From Flavobacteriales bacterium (lineage in GTDB: Bacteria > Bacteroidota > Bacteroidia > Flavobacteriales > TMED113): DNA of 5,694 nucleotides. Location: contig PAVX01000001.1 of NCBI GenBank assembly GCA_002713285.1, forward strand, positions 54,957-60,650, written 5' to 3'. Position 1 is the stretch's first letter, and each line of letters starts with the position of its first letter. This document shows, piece by piece, positions 1 to 5,694 of this stretch. Both the position numbers and the translations under genes were made by a program. The notes under the pieces are model-generated. The model had not been told where the DNA came from and searched no databases. It saw only the letters and a program-made list of their open reading frames with translations.

Positions 1-576
1 GATTATAATAATGATTTTCCTTTTGAAAGTATGTTATATGCTGCTGGAGCTAATCCAGAGGATATGATGAGTAATAAATATACAAGATCGGCTGGATTCA
101 TACCATATGAATGGGCTACGTACAGTGAAAGTCATACAAATACTTTTCATTATGGAGGAGGATTAAATTTAAGAGGATATGCTGGATATAAGATGGGTGA
201 ATCTACAACTGATATGATAGGTGAAGATAATGATGATAATTTTTTATACAGAGGAACTTCGGGTATCGCTTTTAATACAGAAATTGATTTTACCAATAAT
301 ATCAAACGCATGAATTATTTTGGTCTTAATTCATATCTATTTATGGATATGGGTGTTATAGACCAAAATTATAGAGATAATAAGCTTTCTTTTAGTAGTA
401 TTTATATGGATGCGGGTATTGGGTTTGCTTTAGAATTATCACGTTTGTGGAGTAAAAATATAGATGCAGAACCACTAGTTTTACGACTTGACTTTCCTTT
501 ATTCTTAAATAAACCACCAGCGGGTGAAAACTATATAGACTTTAGATGTGTATTTGGTATCAATAGAGCTTTTTAA
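1..576 (+). CDS. C-terminal outer-membrane beta-barrel of a larger protein, 5' partial (possibly an M1-type metallopeptidase fusion)
   Basis: The reading frame is open from base 1, so the first ATG (base 31) is internal and the true start lies off the left edge; 191 residues plus a TAA stop are visible. The fragment alternates polar and aromatic or hydrophobic residues like outer-membrane strands. It has a GGGLNLRGY motif (visible residues 52-60), similar to the LRGY signature of BamA/surface-antigen and TpsB barrels. It also has SYLFMDMGVID (111-121), the usual 'F.D.G' strand, and ends in a strand closing with phenylalanine (YIDFRCVFGINRAF), the classic barrel C-terminal signal. From memory, very similar tails (NKYTRS..., FLNKPP..., FGINRAF) occur at the end of long Flavobacteriia proteins annotated as M1 aminopeptidases; the HExxH peptidase part would lie upstream and is not seen. 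The barrel call is strong and the peptidase link is an inference. Confidence 0.8.
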   Translation, partial: DYNNDFPFESMLYAAGANPEDMMSNKYTRSAGFIPYEWATYSESHTNTFHYGGGLNLRGYAGYKMGESTTDMIGEDNDDNFLYRGTSGIAFNTEIDFTNNIKRMNYFGLNSYLFMDMGVIDQNYRDNKLSFSSIYMDAGIGFALELSRLWSKNIDAEPLVLRLDFPLFLNKPPAGENYIDFRCVFGINRAF

Positions 577-577
577 T

Positions 578-1003
578 ATGTTGATTAGAAGTATATTAGT
601 TTTTTTACCTTCATTGCTATTCTCCCAAACAGAAATTTGTGGAAAATGGTTAGAGGAACAAAAAAAATCCCACATAGAAATCTACAAAACTCAAGAAGAT
701 ATTTATGAAGGAAAAATTGTTTGGCTAGCAGAACCGCTAGATGAGAATAAAAATCTAAAAAAAGATAAAGAAAATCCGGATCCAAAACTAAGAGAACAAC
801 CACTAAATGGATTGATAATCATTAAAGATTTAAAATATCTAAATGATAATGAATGGGGTGATGGTAAAATTTATGATGCTAGAAGTGGAAAAACATATAG
901 TTTAAATGCAACTTTAAAAGATGAAAATAAACTATTTATGAGAGGATATATCGGATTTAGCTTCATTGGAAAAACTACAAGCTGGACACGTGTTATAGAG
1001 TAA
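578..1003 (+). CDS. Secreted DUF2147 family protein
   Basis: A 141-residue protein of unknown biochemical role that matches the DUF2147 family along its length. An N-terminal hydrophobic segment (residues 1-16, ending LLFSQ) reads as a signal peptide with likely cleavage before Gln17, so the mature protein should be periplasmic or otherwise exported; there is no lipobox cysteine. Family landmarks in order are CGKW (21-24), YEGKIVWL (43-50), ENPDPKLREQPLNGL (65-79), the WGDGKIYD..SGKTYS block (93-108), and RGYIGFSFIGKTTSWTRV (122-139). I chose the ATG at 578 because it places the signal peptide at the very N-terminus. An in-frame ATG at 548 would add ten residues lying inside the upstream gene. 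This start falls one base after the upstream stop, implying co-transcription and probable translational coupling. Family length and domain coverage look complete. Confidence 0.88.
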   Translation: MLIRSILVFLPSLLFSQTEICGKWLEEQKKSHIEIYKTQEDIYEGKIVWLAEPLDENKNLKKDKENPDPKLREQPLNGLIIIKDLKYLNDNEWGDGKIYDARSGKTYSLNATLKDENKLFMRGYIGFSFIGKTTSWTRVIE

Positions 1004-1008
1004 ATCTA

Positions 1009-1869
1009 TCATTGAAATATTTTTTCCCATATTTTTGAATATCTATATTTTCTAATAAATTTACCCAAATCTTGAGTTACGATTTTTTCCTCTCTTCGAA
1101 AGAATGAAACTATATATCCACAAAACATCGCTAATCCTAAAATAAAATAAGGCTTTTTACATATTTTTTTTATACAATTCGTGAATAATAACAGAACATC
1201 CATTCTAATAGAATATAGCATTCCACCATTTCTAAAAGCAGCTTTAACAAATCCATATTCCTGATGAGTGGCCCTTTGATGTCTCACTATTAATTTCGGT
1301 ATAACTGAAACTAACCAACCATGATATCTAGCAGTATGTTCATCAACAGTATCCCAACCCATAGCCTTTACTAAGCCTCCTATATCTTCAAAACATTCTC
1401 TTCTATATGCTTTAATAGCGCCACGTATATGATCATCTGTATTAGTTTCTTTTTCTAAAACATAATCATTACCTAATTGAACAGCACACACCCCACCACA
1501 AACACCAATTTTGACATTATTATTAAATTGATTTTTAATAGATTCAAGATAATGACTGGGCAATACTAAATCTGCATCTAGTTTCATAATAATATCATAG
1601 TTAATAATTTTCTTATTATTCAATCCAAAATAAAATGTATCTATAACACTTTTTCCAGGTGATCGAGATCCTGTTTTTTCTTTTCTTAAATAACTAATCC
1701 AAGAATACTTAATCGCAGCTTTTTGAATAACATTACTAGTATTATCTGTTGATCCATCATCTACGATAATCCATTCAACAGGCAGGAAGGACTGTTCAAG
1801 CATAGAATCTATCAATTTTGATAAATGCTCCTCTTCATTACAAGCCGGTGTGATAATTAGTATCTTCAA
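1009..1869 (-). CDS. Glycosyltransferase family 2 (GT-A fold), membrane-associated, TTG start
   Basis: A 286-residue inverting-type family 2 glycosyltransferase expected to add a sugar from a nucleotide donor to a lipid-linked acceptor at the inner face of the cytoplasmic membrane. The N-terminal nucleotide-binding half has IITPACNEEEHL (5-16) and IIVDDGSTDNTS (34-45). The metal-binding DxD motif is LDADL (97-101). The acceptor-side region has GAIKAYRRECFEDIGGL (150-166) followed by GWDTVDEHTARYHGW (171-185), whose acidic residues are candidates for the catalytic base. One hydrophobic segment (about 241-257), flanked by KK and RR, is probably a membrane anchor. The start codon is TTG, overlapping the flippase stop as TTGA. 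The codon two before it is a stop, and the next Met (23) would delete the first beta strand, so TTG is preferred. It is the last gene of the minus-strand operon. Donor and acceptor cannot be read from sequence. Confidence 0.9.
   Translation of the reverse strand: MKILIITPACNEEEHLSKLIDSMLEQSFLPVEWIIVDDGSTDNTSNVIQKAAIKYSWISYLRKEKTGSRSPGKSVIDTFYFGLNNKKIINYDIIMKLDADLVLPSHYLESIKNQFNNNVKIGVCGGVCAVQLGNDYVLEKETNTDDHIRGAIKAYRRECFEDIGGLVKAMGWDTVDEHTARYHGWLVSVIPKLIVRHQRATHQEYGFVKAAFRNGGMLYSIRMDVLLLFTNCIKKICKKPYFILGLAMFCGYIVSFFRREEKIVTQDLGKFIRKYRYSKIWEKIFQ
1866..1869 (-). promoter_or_regulatory. TTGA stop/start overlap (flippase gene to GT2 gene)
   Basis: The third junction has the same four-base geometry but uses TTG instead of ATG as the start: the minus-strand string is TTGA. 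No ribosome site is visible before it (CACATTAAGTA). A weak start after a stop suggests lower expression of the last gene that depends on translation of the flippase; this effect is inferred. Confidence 0.6.
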
Positions 1870-3203
1870 TACTTAATGTGTTTTTTTAAAACTAAAAATG
1901 AAACATATCCTAAAACTATATACATAAAAGCACCTAGAAGAGCATAACATAGTAACACATCTTCAACAGTAAATGTATAAATACTATAAAATAAAAAAAC
2001 TAATAATATAAAATAAATAATCTGCCAAATTAATAAATAATGATTTTGCAAAGTATATGAGATACTTGGACTAACTACATTAAATATAAATCTACTCAAC
2101 AATAAAGGACATAATAATTTTATATACTTTCCCGTGTCGTACCATTCAGGCCCTAACAAAAAAATGAAAAAACCATCTGGAATAATATAAAATGGGATAA
2201 TCAAAATACAACTAATTAAAGTCATTAATAAAATTGATTTTTTAAATATATTAAGTTTATCTTTTGCAGTCGTTAAGCGTTTATAAAACACCGTTTTAAA
2301 TGAATTAGAAATGACACCTAGGGGCTTACCTATAATTTTATCTGCTAAGTCAAAAATACCAACTGTGAAAAATCCAAAAAAAACAGTAAATACAGCAATA
2401 ATAATTTTTTGAGAAAAGAAATTTAAAATTGCATGAGGAGTTTCATAAATAATAAACTTTCTATATTCTTTTACTAAAGAACTAGACTGAGTTATCAAGG
2501 TATTAGAGGGGATTCGAAAAATAGTTTTTAGTAAATTCTGTAATAGCAGTAAGCATGCAAAAAATCTACCAATAATCTGACCTAAAATCAAGGCAAACGA
2601 TTTGAAGGATGAAAAATAAAATAAAACTGATAATGGAGTGCTAAATATAGAGTGAGTAATATGTGAATATGACATATTTTTATATAACTCCATTCTATTA
2701 TTCCAACTATATAAAATATTATAAAGACCTAAACATAAGGACCCTATTGGAATTAAATATATGATGATTGGATTATTTAATATAAATTGAGTTGCACCTA
2801 TACTCGTCACATCATATTCTTGATCAATCAATTCATGGACTACAGTAGAAGGATTACCTGTTACATATTTCAGACAGAAAAAAGAAAGACAAAAAAGTAA
2901 GACTGATATAATAAACAAAGACAAAAATGCTCTTAAACATAAAATAGCAGCATCAGTATCGTTCTTAGGCAAAATAACAGCCATTTCTAATCTAAATGTG
3001 GACGATATAGCTAATAGTTGAACAATAGCCATATAAACTGCTAAAACTCCAAATTCAGTGGGAGAAAAGAAGCGTGTAAGTATTGGTAATAATAATAATG
3101 GAATTAATTGTGACACCCCAACACCACTTGTTAAGACCAATATATCTCTCATGTATTTGGAATTAACTACTTCAGTATATAAATTATTTAAAAATTTAAT
3201 CAT
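1866..3203 (-). CDS. Wzx-like oligosaccharide flippase (MOP superfamily)
   Basis: A 445-residue, very hydrophobic protein with roughly a dozen predicted membrane helices, the size and pattern of polysaccharide flippases of the MOP exporter superfamily. These move undecaprenyl-linked oligosaccharides from the cytoplasmic to the periplasmic face of the inner membrane. Family features are the N-terminal stretch GVSQLIPLLLLPILTRFF (29-46) followed by SPTEFGVLAVY (47-57), which is the typical first-helix and loop signature. An arginine-bearing segment FRLEMAVILPK (70-80) follows, and near the C-terminal third FLLGPEWYDTGKY (348-360), equivalent to the common 'lfG.eW..aG.y' loop. A polar stretch at about 113-140 is a longer than usual extracytoplasmic loop. 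The ATG start overlaps the upstream glycosyltransferase stop by four bases (ATGA), and its own stop overlaps the downstream gene. Substrate is unknown; assignment to this family is firm, but the symbol wzx is not justified without the full locus. Confidence 0.9.
   Translation of the reverse strand: MIKFLNNLYTEVVNSKYMRDILVLTSGVGVSQLIPLLLLPILTRFFSPTEFGVLAVYMAIVQLLAISSTFRLEMAVILPKNDTDAAILCLRAFLSLFIISVLLFCLSFFCLKYVTGNPSTVVHELIDQEYDVTSIGATQFILNNPIIIYLIPIGSLCLGLYNILYSWNNRMELYKNMSYSHITHSIFSTPLSVLFYFSSFKSFALILGQIIGRFFACLLLLQNLLKTIFRIPSNTLITQSSSLVKEYRKFIIYETPHAILNFFSQKIIIAVFTVFFGFFTVGIFDLADKIIGKPLGVISNSFKTVFYKRLTTAKDKLNIFKKSILLMTLISCILIIPFYIIPDGFFIFLLGPEWYDTGKYIKLLCPLLLSRFIFNVVSPSISYTLQNHYLLIWQIIYFILLVFLFYSIYTFTVEDVLLCYALLGAFMYIVLGYVSFLVLKKHIKY
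3200..3203 (-). promoter_or_regulatory. ATGA stop/start overlap (GT-B gene to flippase gene)
   Basis: On the minus strand the glycosyltransferase stop TGA overlaps the flippase ATG as ATGA. The upstream bases (GTTAATTGACAATCT) hold no purine-rich ribosome site, which again suggests coupled re-initiation and a single transcript. Confidence 0.7.
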
Positions 3204-4480
3204 AGATTGTCAATTAACGCAATCAATTGTTTCACTTGTTCTTCTCTTGAAAAAGCAGAAATATCATCCTCAAAGGCATTCTCTAATTTAGATAACTTAT
3301 ATATTTTAAAAATCGTATCTTCTAACAAGTGGTAATTATCAAAATCTACAAACCAAGCATATGATATTTTAGATACAATTTTTTCTAAATCACTATTTTT
3401 TTCACCAATTGCTAATATAGGTCGACGAGATCCAATATACTCAAATAACTTAGCTGGCAAACGACCATGAACCGATTTTGTTTGACCTTGTGTTACTAGT
3501 AAAAGATCACAACTCATCATATGCTTAATAGAATTACTATGGTTTAAATATGGATAATACTCTAATTTTTTGTCAAATTTATAGTTACGTATATTAATAA
3601 AGAAATTATCATGAACCTCTCCAGCAAACAGAAACCGAATATTATTCAAAAAATCTGCATCTCCTTGAGTTATATTATGAATTGTTTTCCAAAAAAAAGA
3701 ATGGTCTCGTAATTGATTATATAAACCAAAATGTCCAATTATAAATTGGTTAGATTTTGTGTTCGCAGATTCAAACTGCGGATTATAATCATCTGGGTCA
3801 TATCCATTAGTTAAAACAAAAGTCTTCTTGGCTCCAAGTATAGTCATTTGATTCGACCAAGATGGACTTACAGATAAAACTAAATCAGTGTTAATAAGGA
3901 CTTGTTTTTCTAAATATTGATGTCTTTTTTTTACAAATGATAAAAATGGTAACTTGTCAAAGTACTCTATACCTGTCCATGGATCTCTAAAATCAGCAAT
4001 CCATTTAATATTAAATCTTTTTTTTAAAGATAATGCAATCAAATGCATGCTGTGAGGTGGACCTGTTGAAATAATGACATCAACAGGATTATTTTCTAAA
4101 TAATTAGTTAAAAATTTTATAGATGGCTTAATCCAAAAAACTCGAGAATCAGGAATAAAAAAATTCGATCTAAACCAAACTAACAATCGATTCAATAAAC
4201 TATTTTTTGTTTTAACTAGTACATCTGAATTAGGTTTTTTATTAGTGAAAAAAGAAAGTATTCTTTGAGGTTCAAAAATTTTATTTTTTAAAACTTTTAA
4301 ACCCGCTGGAATAGATTCTAATAAACTATCGTCGTATAGAGGTGTCATACCATTATCTGGAGTGTAAATAACAGGTTTGCAATTATGCTTACATAAATAT
4401 TTTGTAAGTTTTAGCCACCGTTGAACCCCTACTCCACCTTTTGGAGGCCAATAATAGGTTATGATTAATACTTTTTTCAT
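3200..4480 (-). CDS. GT-B fold glycosyltransferase, family 4-like
   Basis: A 426-residue glycosyltransferase with two Rossmann-like halves and no membrane helix, expected to act in the cytoplasm on a membrane-bound glycan intermediate. The N-terminal half opens with KVLIITYYWPPKGGVGVQRW (3-22), whose glycine-rich loop typifies family 4 acceptor domains. It continues with VIISTGPPHSMHLIA (135-149) and WIADFRDPW (160-168). The hinge reads VLTNGYDPDDY (222-232). The C-terminal donor-binding half starts at IIGHFGLYNQLRDH (247-260) and contains GRLPAKLFEYIGSRRPILAI (339-358), where E347 corresponds to the second Glu of the EX7E motif. The first Glu position (339) is Gly, as in the 'P.K.fEY' subgroup of these enzymes. 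A C-terminal SREEQVKQL helix (411-419) packs back on the N-domain in this fold. It overlaps its neighbours by four bases at both ends. Sugar specificity cannot be told. Confidence 0.9.
   Translation of the reverse strand: MKKVLIITYYWPPKGGVGVQRWLKLTKYLCKHNCKPVIYTPDNGMTPLYDDSLLESIPAGLKVLKNKIFEPQRILSFFTNKKPNSDVLVKTKNSLLNRLLVWFRSNFFIPDSRVFWIKPSIKFLTNYLENNPVDVIISTGPPHSMHLIALSLKKRFNIKWIADFRDPWTGIEYFDKLPFLSFVKKRHQYLEKQVLINTDLVLSVSPSWSNQMTILGAKKTFVLTNGYDPDDYNPQFESANTKSNQFIIGHFGLYNQLRDHSFFWKTIHNITQGDADFLNNIRFLFAGEVHDNFFINIRNYKFDKKLEYYPYLNHSNSIKHMMSCDLLLVTQGQTKSVHGRLPAKLFEYIGSRRPILAIGEKNSDLEKIVSKISYAWFVDFDNYHLLEDTIFKIYKLSKLENAFEDDISAFSREEQVKQLIALIDNL
4477..4480 (-). promoter_or_regulatory. ATGA stop/start overlap (YfhO gene to GT-B gene)
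   Basis: The TGA stop of the YfhO gene and the ATG of the glycosyltransferase share bases in the minus-strand string ATGA. The preceding bases are A-rich (AAAGA next to the start) with no GGAGG-like site, so re-initiation by ribosomes finishing the upstream gene is the likely way translation starts. Coupling is inferred from the geometry. Confidence 0.7.
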
Positions 4481-5694
4481 TCTTTAAATAAAAATAATCT
4501 AACACAAGTAACTACAGCGACTATAATTAGTAAGAAAGATGCAAATAATGAAATTTTACTGGAAACAAAAAATGATTTTGGCTTGAACTCAAATACAACT
4601 TCTTGAGCACCATATGGAATCATCATACCTCTTAATATATAATTAACTTCAAAATGATCAACACTTTGACCATCTACATATGCGTACCATCCCTTTGGAT
4701 AAAAAATCTCGGAAAAAACAGCTAATCCGGATGTATTTGAGCTAACATCATAAATAAGTTTATTTGGAGAATATGAGATTAATTGAATACTGTTTTCAAA
4801 ATTAAAATTAAATTGATTGATATGTTTTTTATATTTCTCATCAATAATAGCTGTACTTTTAGGGTCAAAACTATTTAACAAATCTAATGATTCATTAGCA
4901 TTATTAACCCAGCGAACTGAATCAACGAACCAAGCATTACCAAGTGCTTGAACATTTTGTTGTACAATGAGAGCATTGTTTTCATTTGGTACAATAAGAT
5001 ATTTTGTATTCAACATGTTAATTACATTGACATTTCCCTTAATAATATGAAAATCAATTACATCTTGATACTTACCTAATTTGGCTCCATGGTACCCCCC
5101 TAAAGAATGATGGAAATACGATGTTCGTGCACCTTGGTCTAATCGTTCTCCTAAATTATATACTCTATAAATCGTAGTATCTTGTTGAATAATTTTATCA
5201 TATTCTTGCAAATCAAATGGCTCCTCTACTGTTGATGCCAACACAAAATCATCTGAATTTAAATAACGTTTATTCACAAACCACATATCCATTAAGACCA
5301 ATGTTATTAATATATAAATCCAGAATTTGTCTTGATTAAGATTCTTTTTCAAAACAAAATATATTAATAATGTTGTAAGTATAATGAAAAATGATGATCG
5401 TAAAATATCAAACTTAAAGAGATGCATTCTATCTAATATCAATGCATCCATAAACCATTGAGGAAACCTAGAATCTGTTAAACCTTGGAAATCAAATAAT
5501 AAATTACCAAACAAAAGAAAAAATAAGGATATAACAAGTAAGATGCCTGCAGATTTGATAAGGATTTTTTTCTTGAGCTCATACTTCATATCCGAATACA
5601 TAAAATGATTTAAACCAATGAAAGCTAATAGAGGTATAGTAAACTGTGCAATAATTAAAATCATAGATACAGTTCTAAATTTATTATATAATGG
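4477..5694 (-). CDS. YfhO-family membrane protein, C-terminal part (5' partial)
   Basis: The frame stays open to the right edge, adding PLYNKFRTVS before the Met at 5662-5664. That Met is therefore internal and 405 residues of a probably 800-residue protein are visible. PLYNKFRTVSMILIIAQ (1-17) is the family's conserved loop leading into a membrane helix. Hydrophobic helices follow at about 10-30, 43-63, 98-116 and 122-140, then a large non-membrane domain (about 145-375), and a final helix (376-400). Hallmarks in that domain are TSYFHHSLGGYHGAKLGKYQ (191-210), NMLNTKYLI (226-234), GNAWFVD (252-258), EIFYPKGWYAYVDGQ (329-343) and NYILRGMMIPYGAQEVVFEF (351-370). In Firmicutes, YfhO is needed for lipoteichoic acid glycosylation and is viewed as a GT-C-like transferase acting outside the membrane. 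Bacteroidota have no lipoteichoic acid, so the target here must differ and is unknown. The stop overlaps the next gene's ATG by four bases. Confidence 0.9.
   Translation of the reverse strand, partial: PLYNKFRTVSMILIIAQFTIPLLAFIGLNHFMYSDMKYELKKKILIKSAGILLVISLFFLLFGNLLFDFQGLTDSRFPQWFMDALILDRMHLFKFDILRSSFFIILTTLLIYFVLKKNLNQDKFWIYILITLVLMDMWFVNKRYLNSDDFVLASTVEEPFDLQEYDKIIQQDTTIYRVYNLGERLDQGARTSYFHHSLGGYHGAKLGKYQDVIDFHIIKGNVNVINMLNTKYLIVPNENNALIVQQNVQALGNAWFVDSVRWVNNANESLDLLNSFDPKSTAIIDEKYKKHINQFNFNFENSIQLISYSPNKLIYDVSSNTSGLAVFSEIFYPKGWYAYVDGQSVDHFEVNYILRGMMIPYGAQEVVFEFKPKSFFVSSKISLFASFLLIIVAVVTCVRLFLFKE

Noticed and set aside
548..577. Upstream ATG as an alternative start for the DUF2147 protein
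   Set aside because: It would add ten residues encoded within the barrel gene and push the signal peptide away from the N-terminus; the ATG at 578 gives a normal signal peptide.
585..803. A 72-codon minus-strand open frame
   Set aside because: It lies wholly inside the DUF2147 gene, has a low-complexity Leu/Phe-rich product typical of the reverse of an AT-rich gene, and matches no family I know.
986..993. Perfect palindrome ACACGTGT
   Set aside because: Short, single copy and inside conserved DUF2147 codons (the WTRV motif); no loop or T run, so neither a terminator nor a supported operator.
1015..1034. AAATAT / ATATTT inverted repeat with an 8-base loop near the convergent stops
   Set aside because: The stem is only six A-T pairs and lies in the GT2 coding end; such repeats are expected by chance in DNA this AT-rich and would be a very weak terminator.
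3087..3098. Four TAA repeats (TTA on the coding strand)
   Set aside because: They encode four leucines in the first helix region of the flippase; too short for a variable repeat and explained by AT-biased codon choice.
3058..3291. A 77-codon plus-strand open frame
   Set aside because: It is antisense to the flippase and GT-B genes across their overlap; both of those are well supported and the product has no recognisable feature.
3691..3698. Runs of eight A or T (also 660-667 and 1164-1171) as phase-variation tracts
   Set aside because: Each lies in an intact frame, and runs of this length are common by chance at this base composition; nothing shows switching.

Overview
The window is AT-rich, tightly packed DNA that most resembles a member of the Bacteroidota, probably class Flavobacteriia. 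Three things point there. The protein families fit: a large outer-membrane barrel tail of a type often fused to M1 peptidases, a DUF2147 protein with an 'LFSQ' signal-peptide end, and a YfhO-family protein beside glycosyltransferases. None of the four complete gene starts has a clear GGAGG-type ribosome binding site, as is usual in that phylum. Genes are separated by almost no spacer. The assignment is by family resemblance only.

Layout. The left side (1-1003, plus strand) holds the 3' end of an outer-membrane beta-barrel protein. One base after its stop comes a complete small secreted DUF2147 protein. The rest (1009-5694, minus strand) is one four-gene run transcribed right to left: the C-terminal half of a YfhO-family membrane protein (its start lies beyond the right edge), a GT-B fold glycosyltransferase, a Wzx-like MOP-family flippase, and a GT-A fold (family 2) glycosyltransferase. 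Each of these genes overlaps the next by exactly 4 bases, so they are almost certainly one operon with coupled translation. The two blocks converge with only 5 bases between their stop codons.

How the genes may work together. The minus-strand block looks like part of a surface glycan assembly cluster. Two cytoplasmic glycosyltransferases would add sugars to a lipid-linked intermediate, the flippase would move it across the inner membrane, and the YfhO protein may transfer a sugar on the outer face. No polymerase, ligase or sugar-nucleotide synthesis gene is visible, so the glycan cannot be named. The plus-strand pair is an envelope module of unknown purpose.

There is no RNA gene, mobile element, CRISPR array, origin or gene-free stretch above 300 bases. 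The longest non-coding gap is 5 bases. I see no convincing evidence of a previously undescribed system; the findings are modest.
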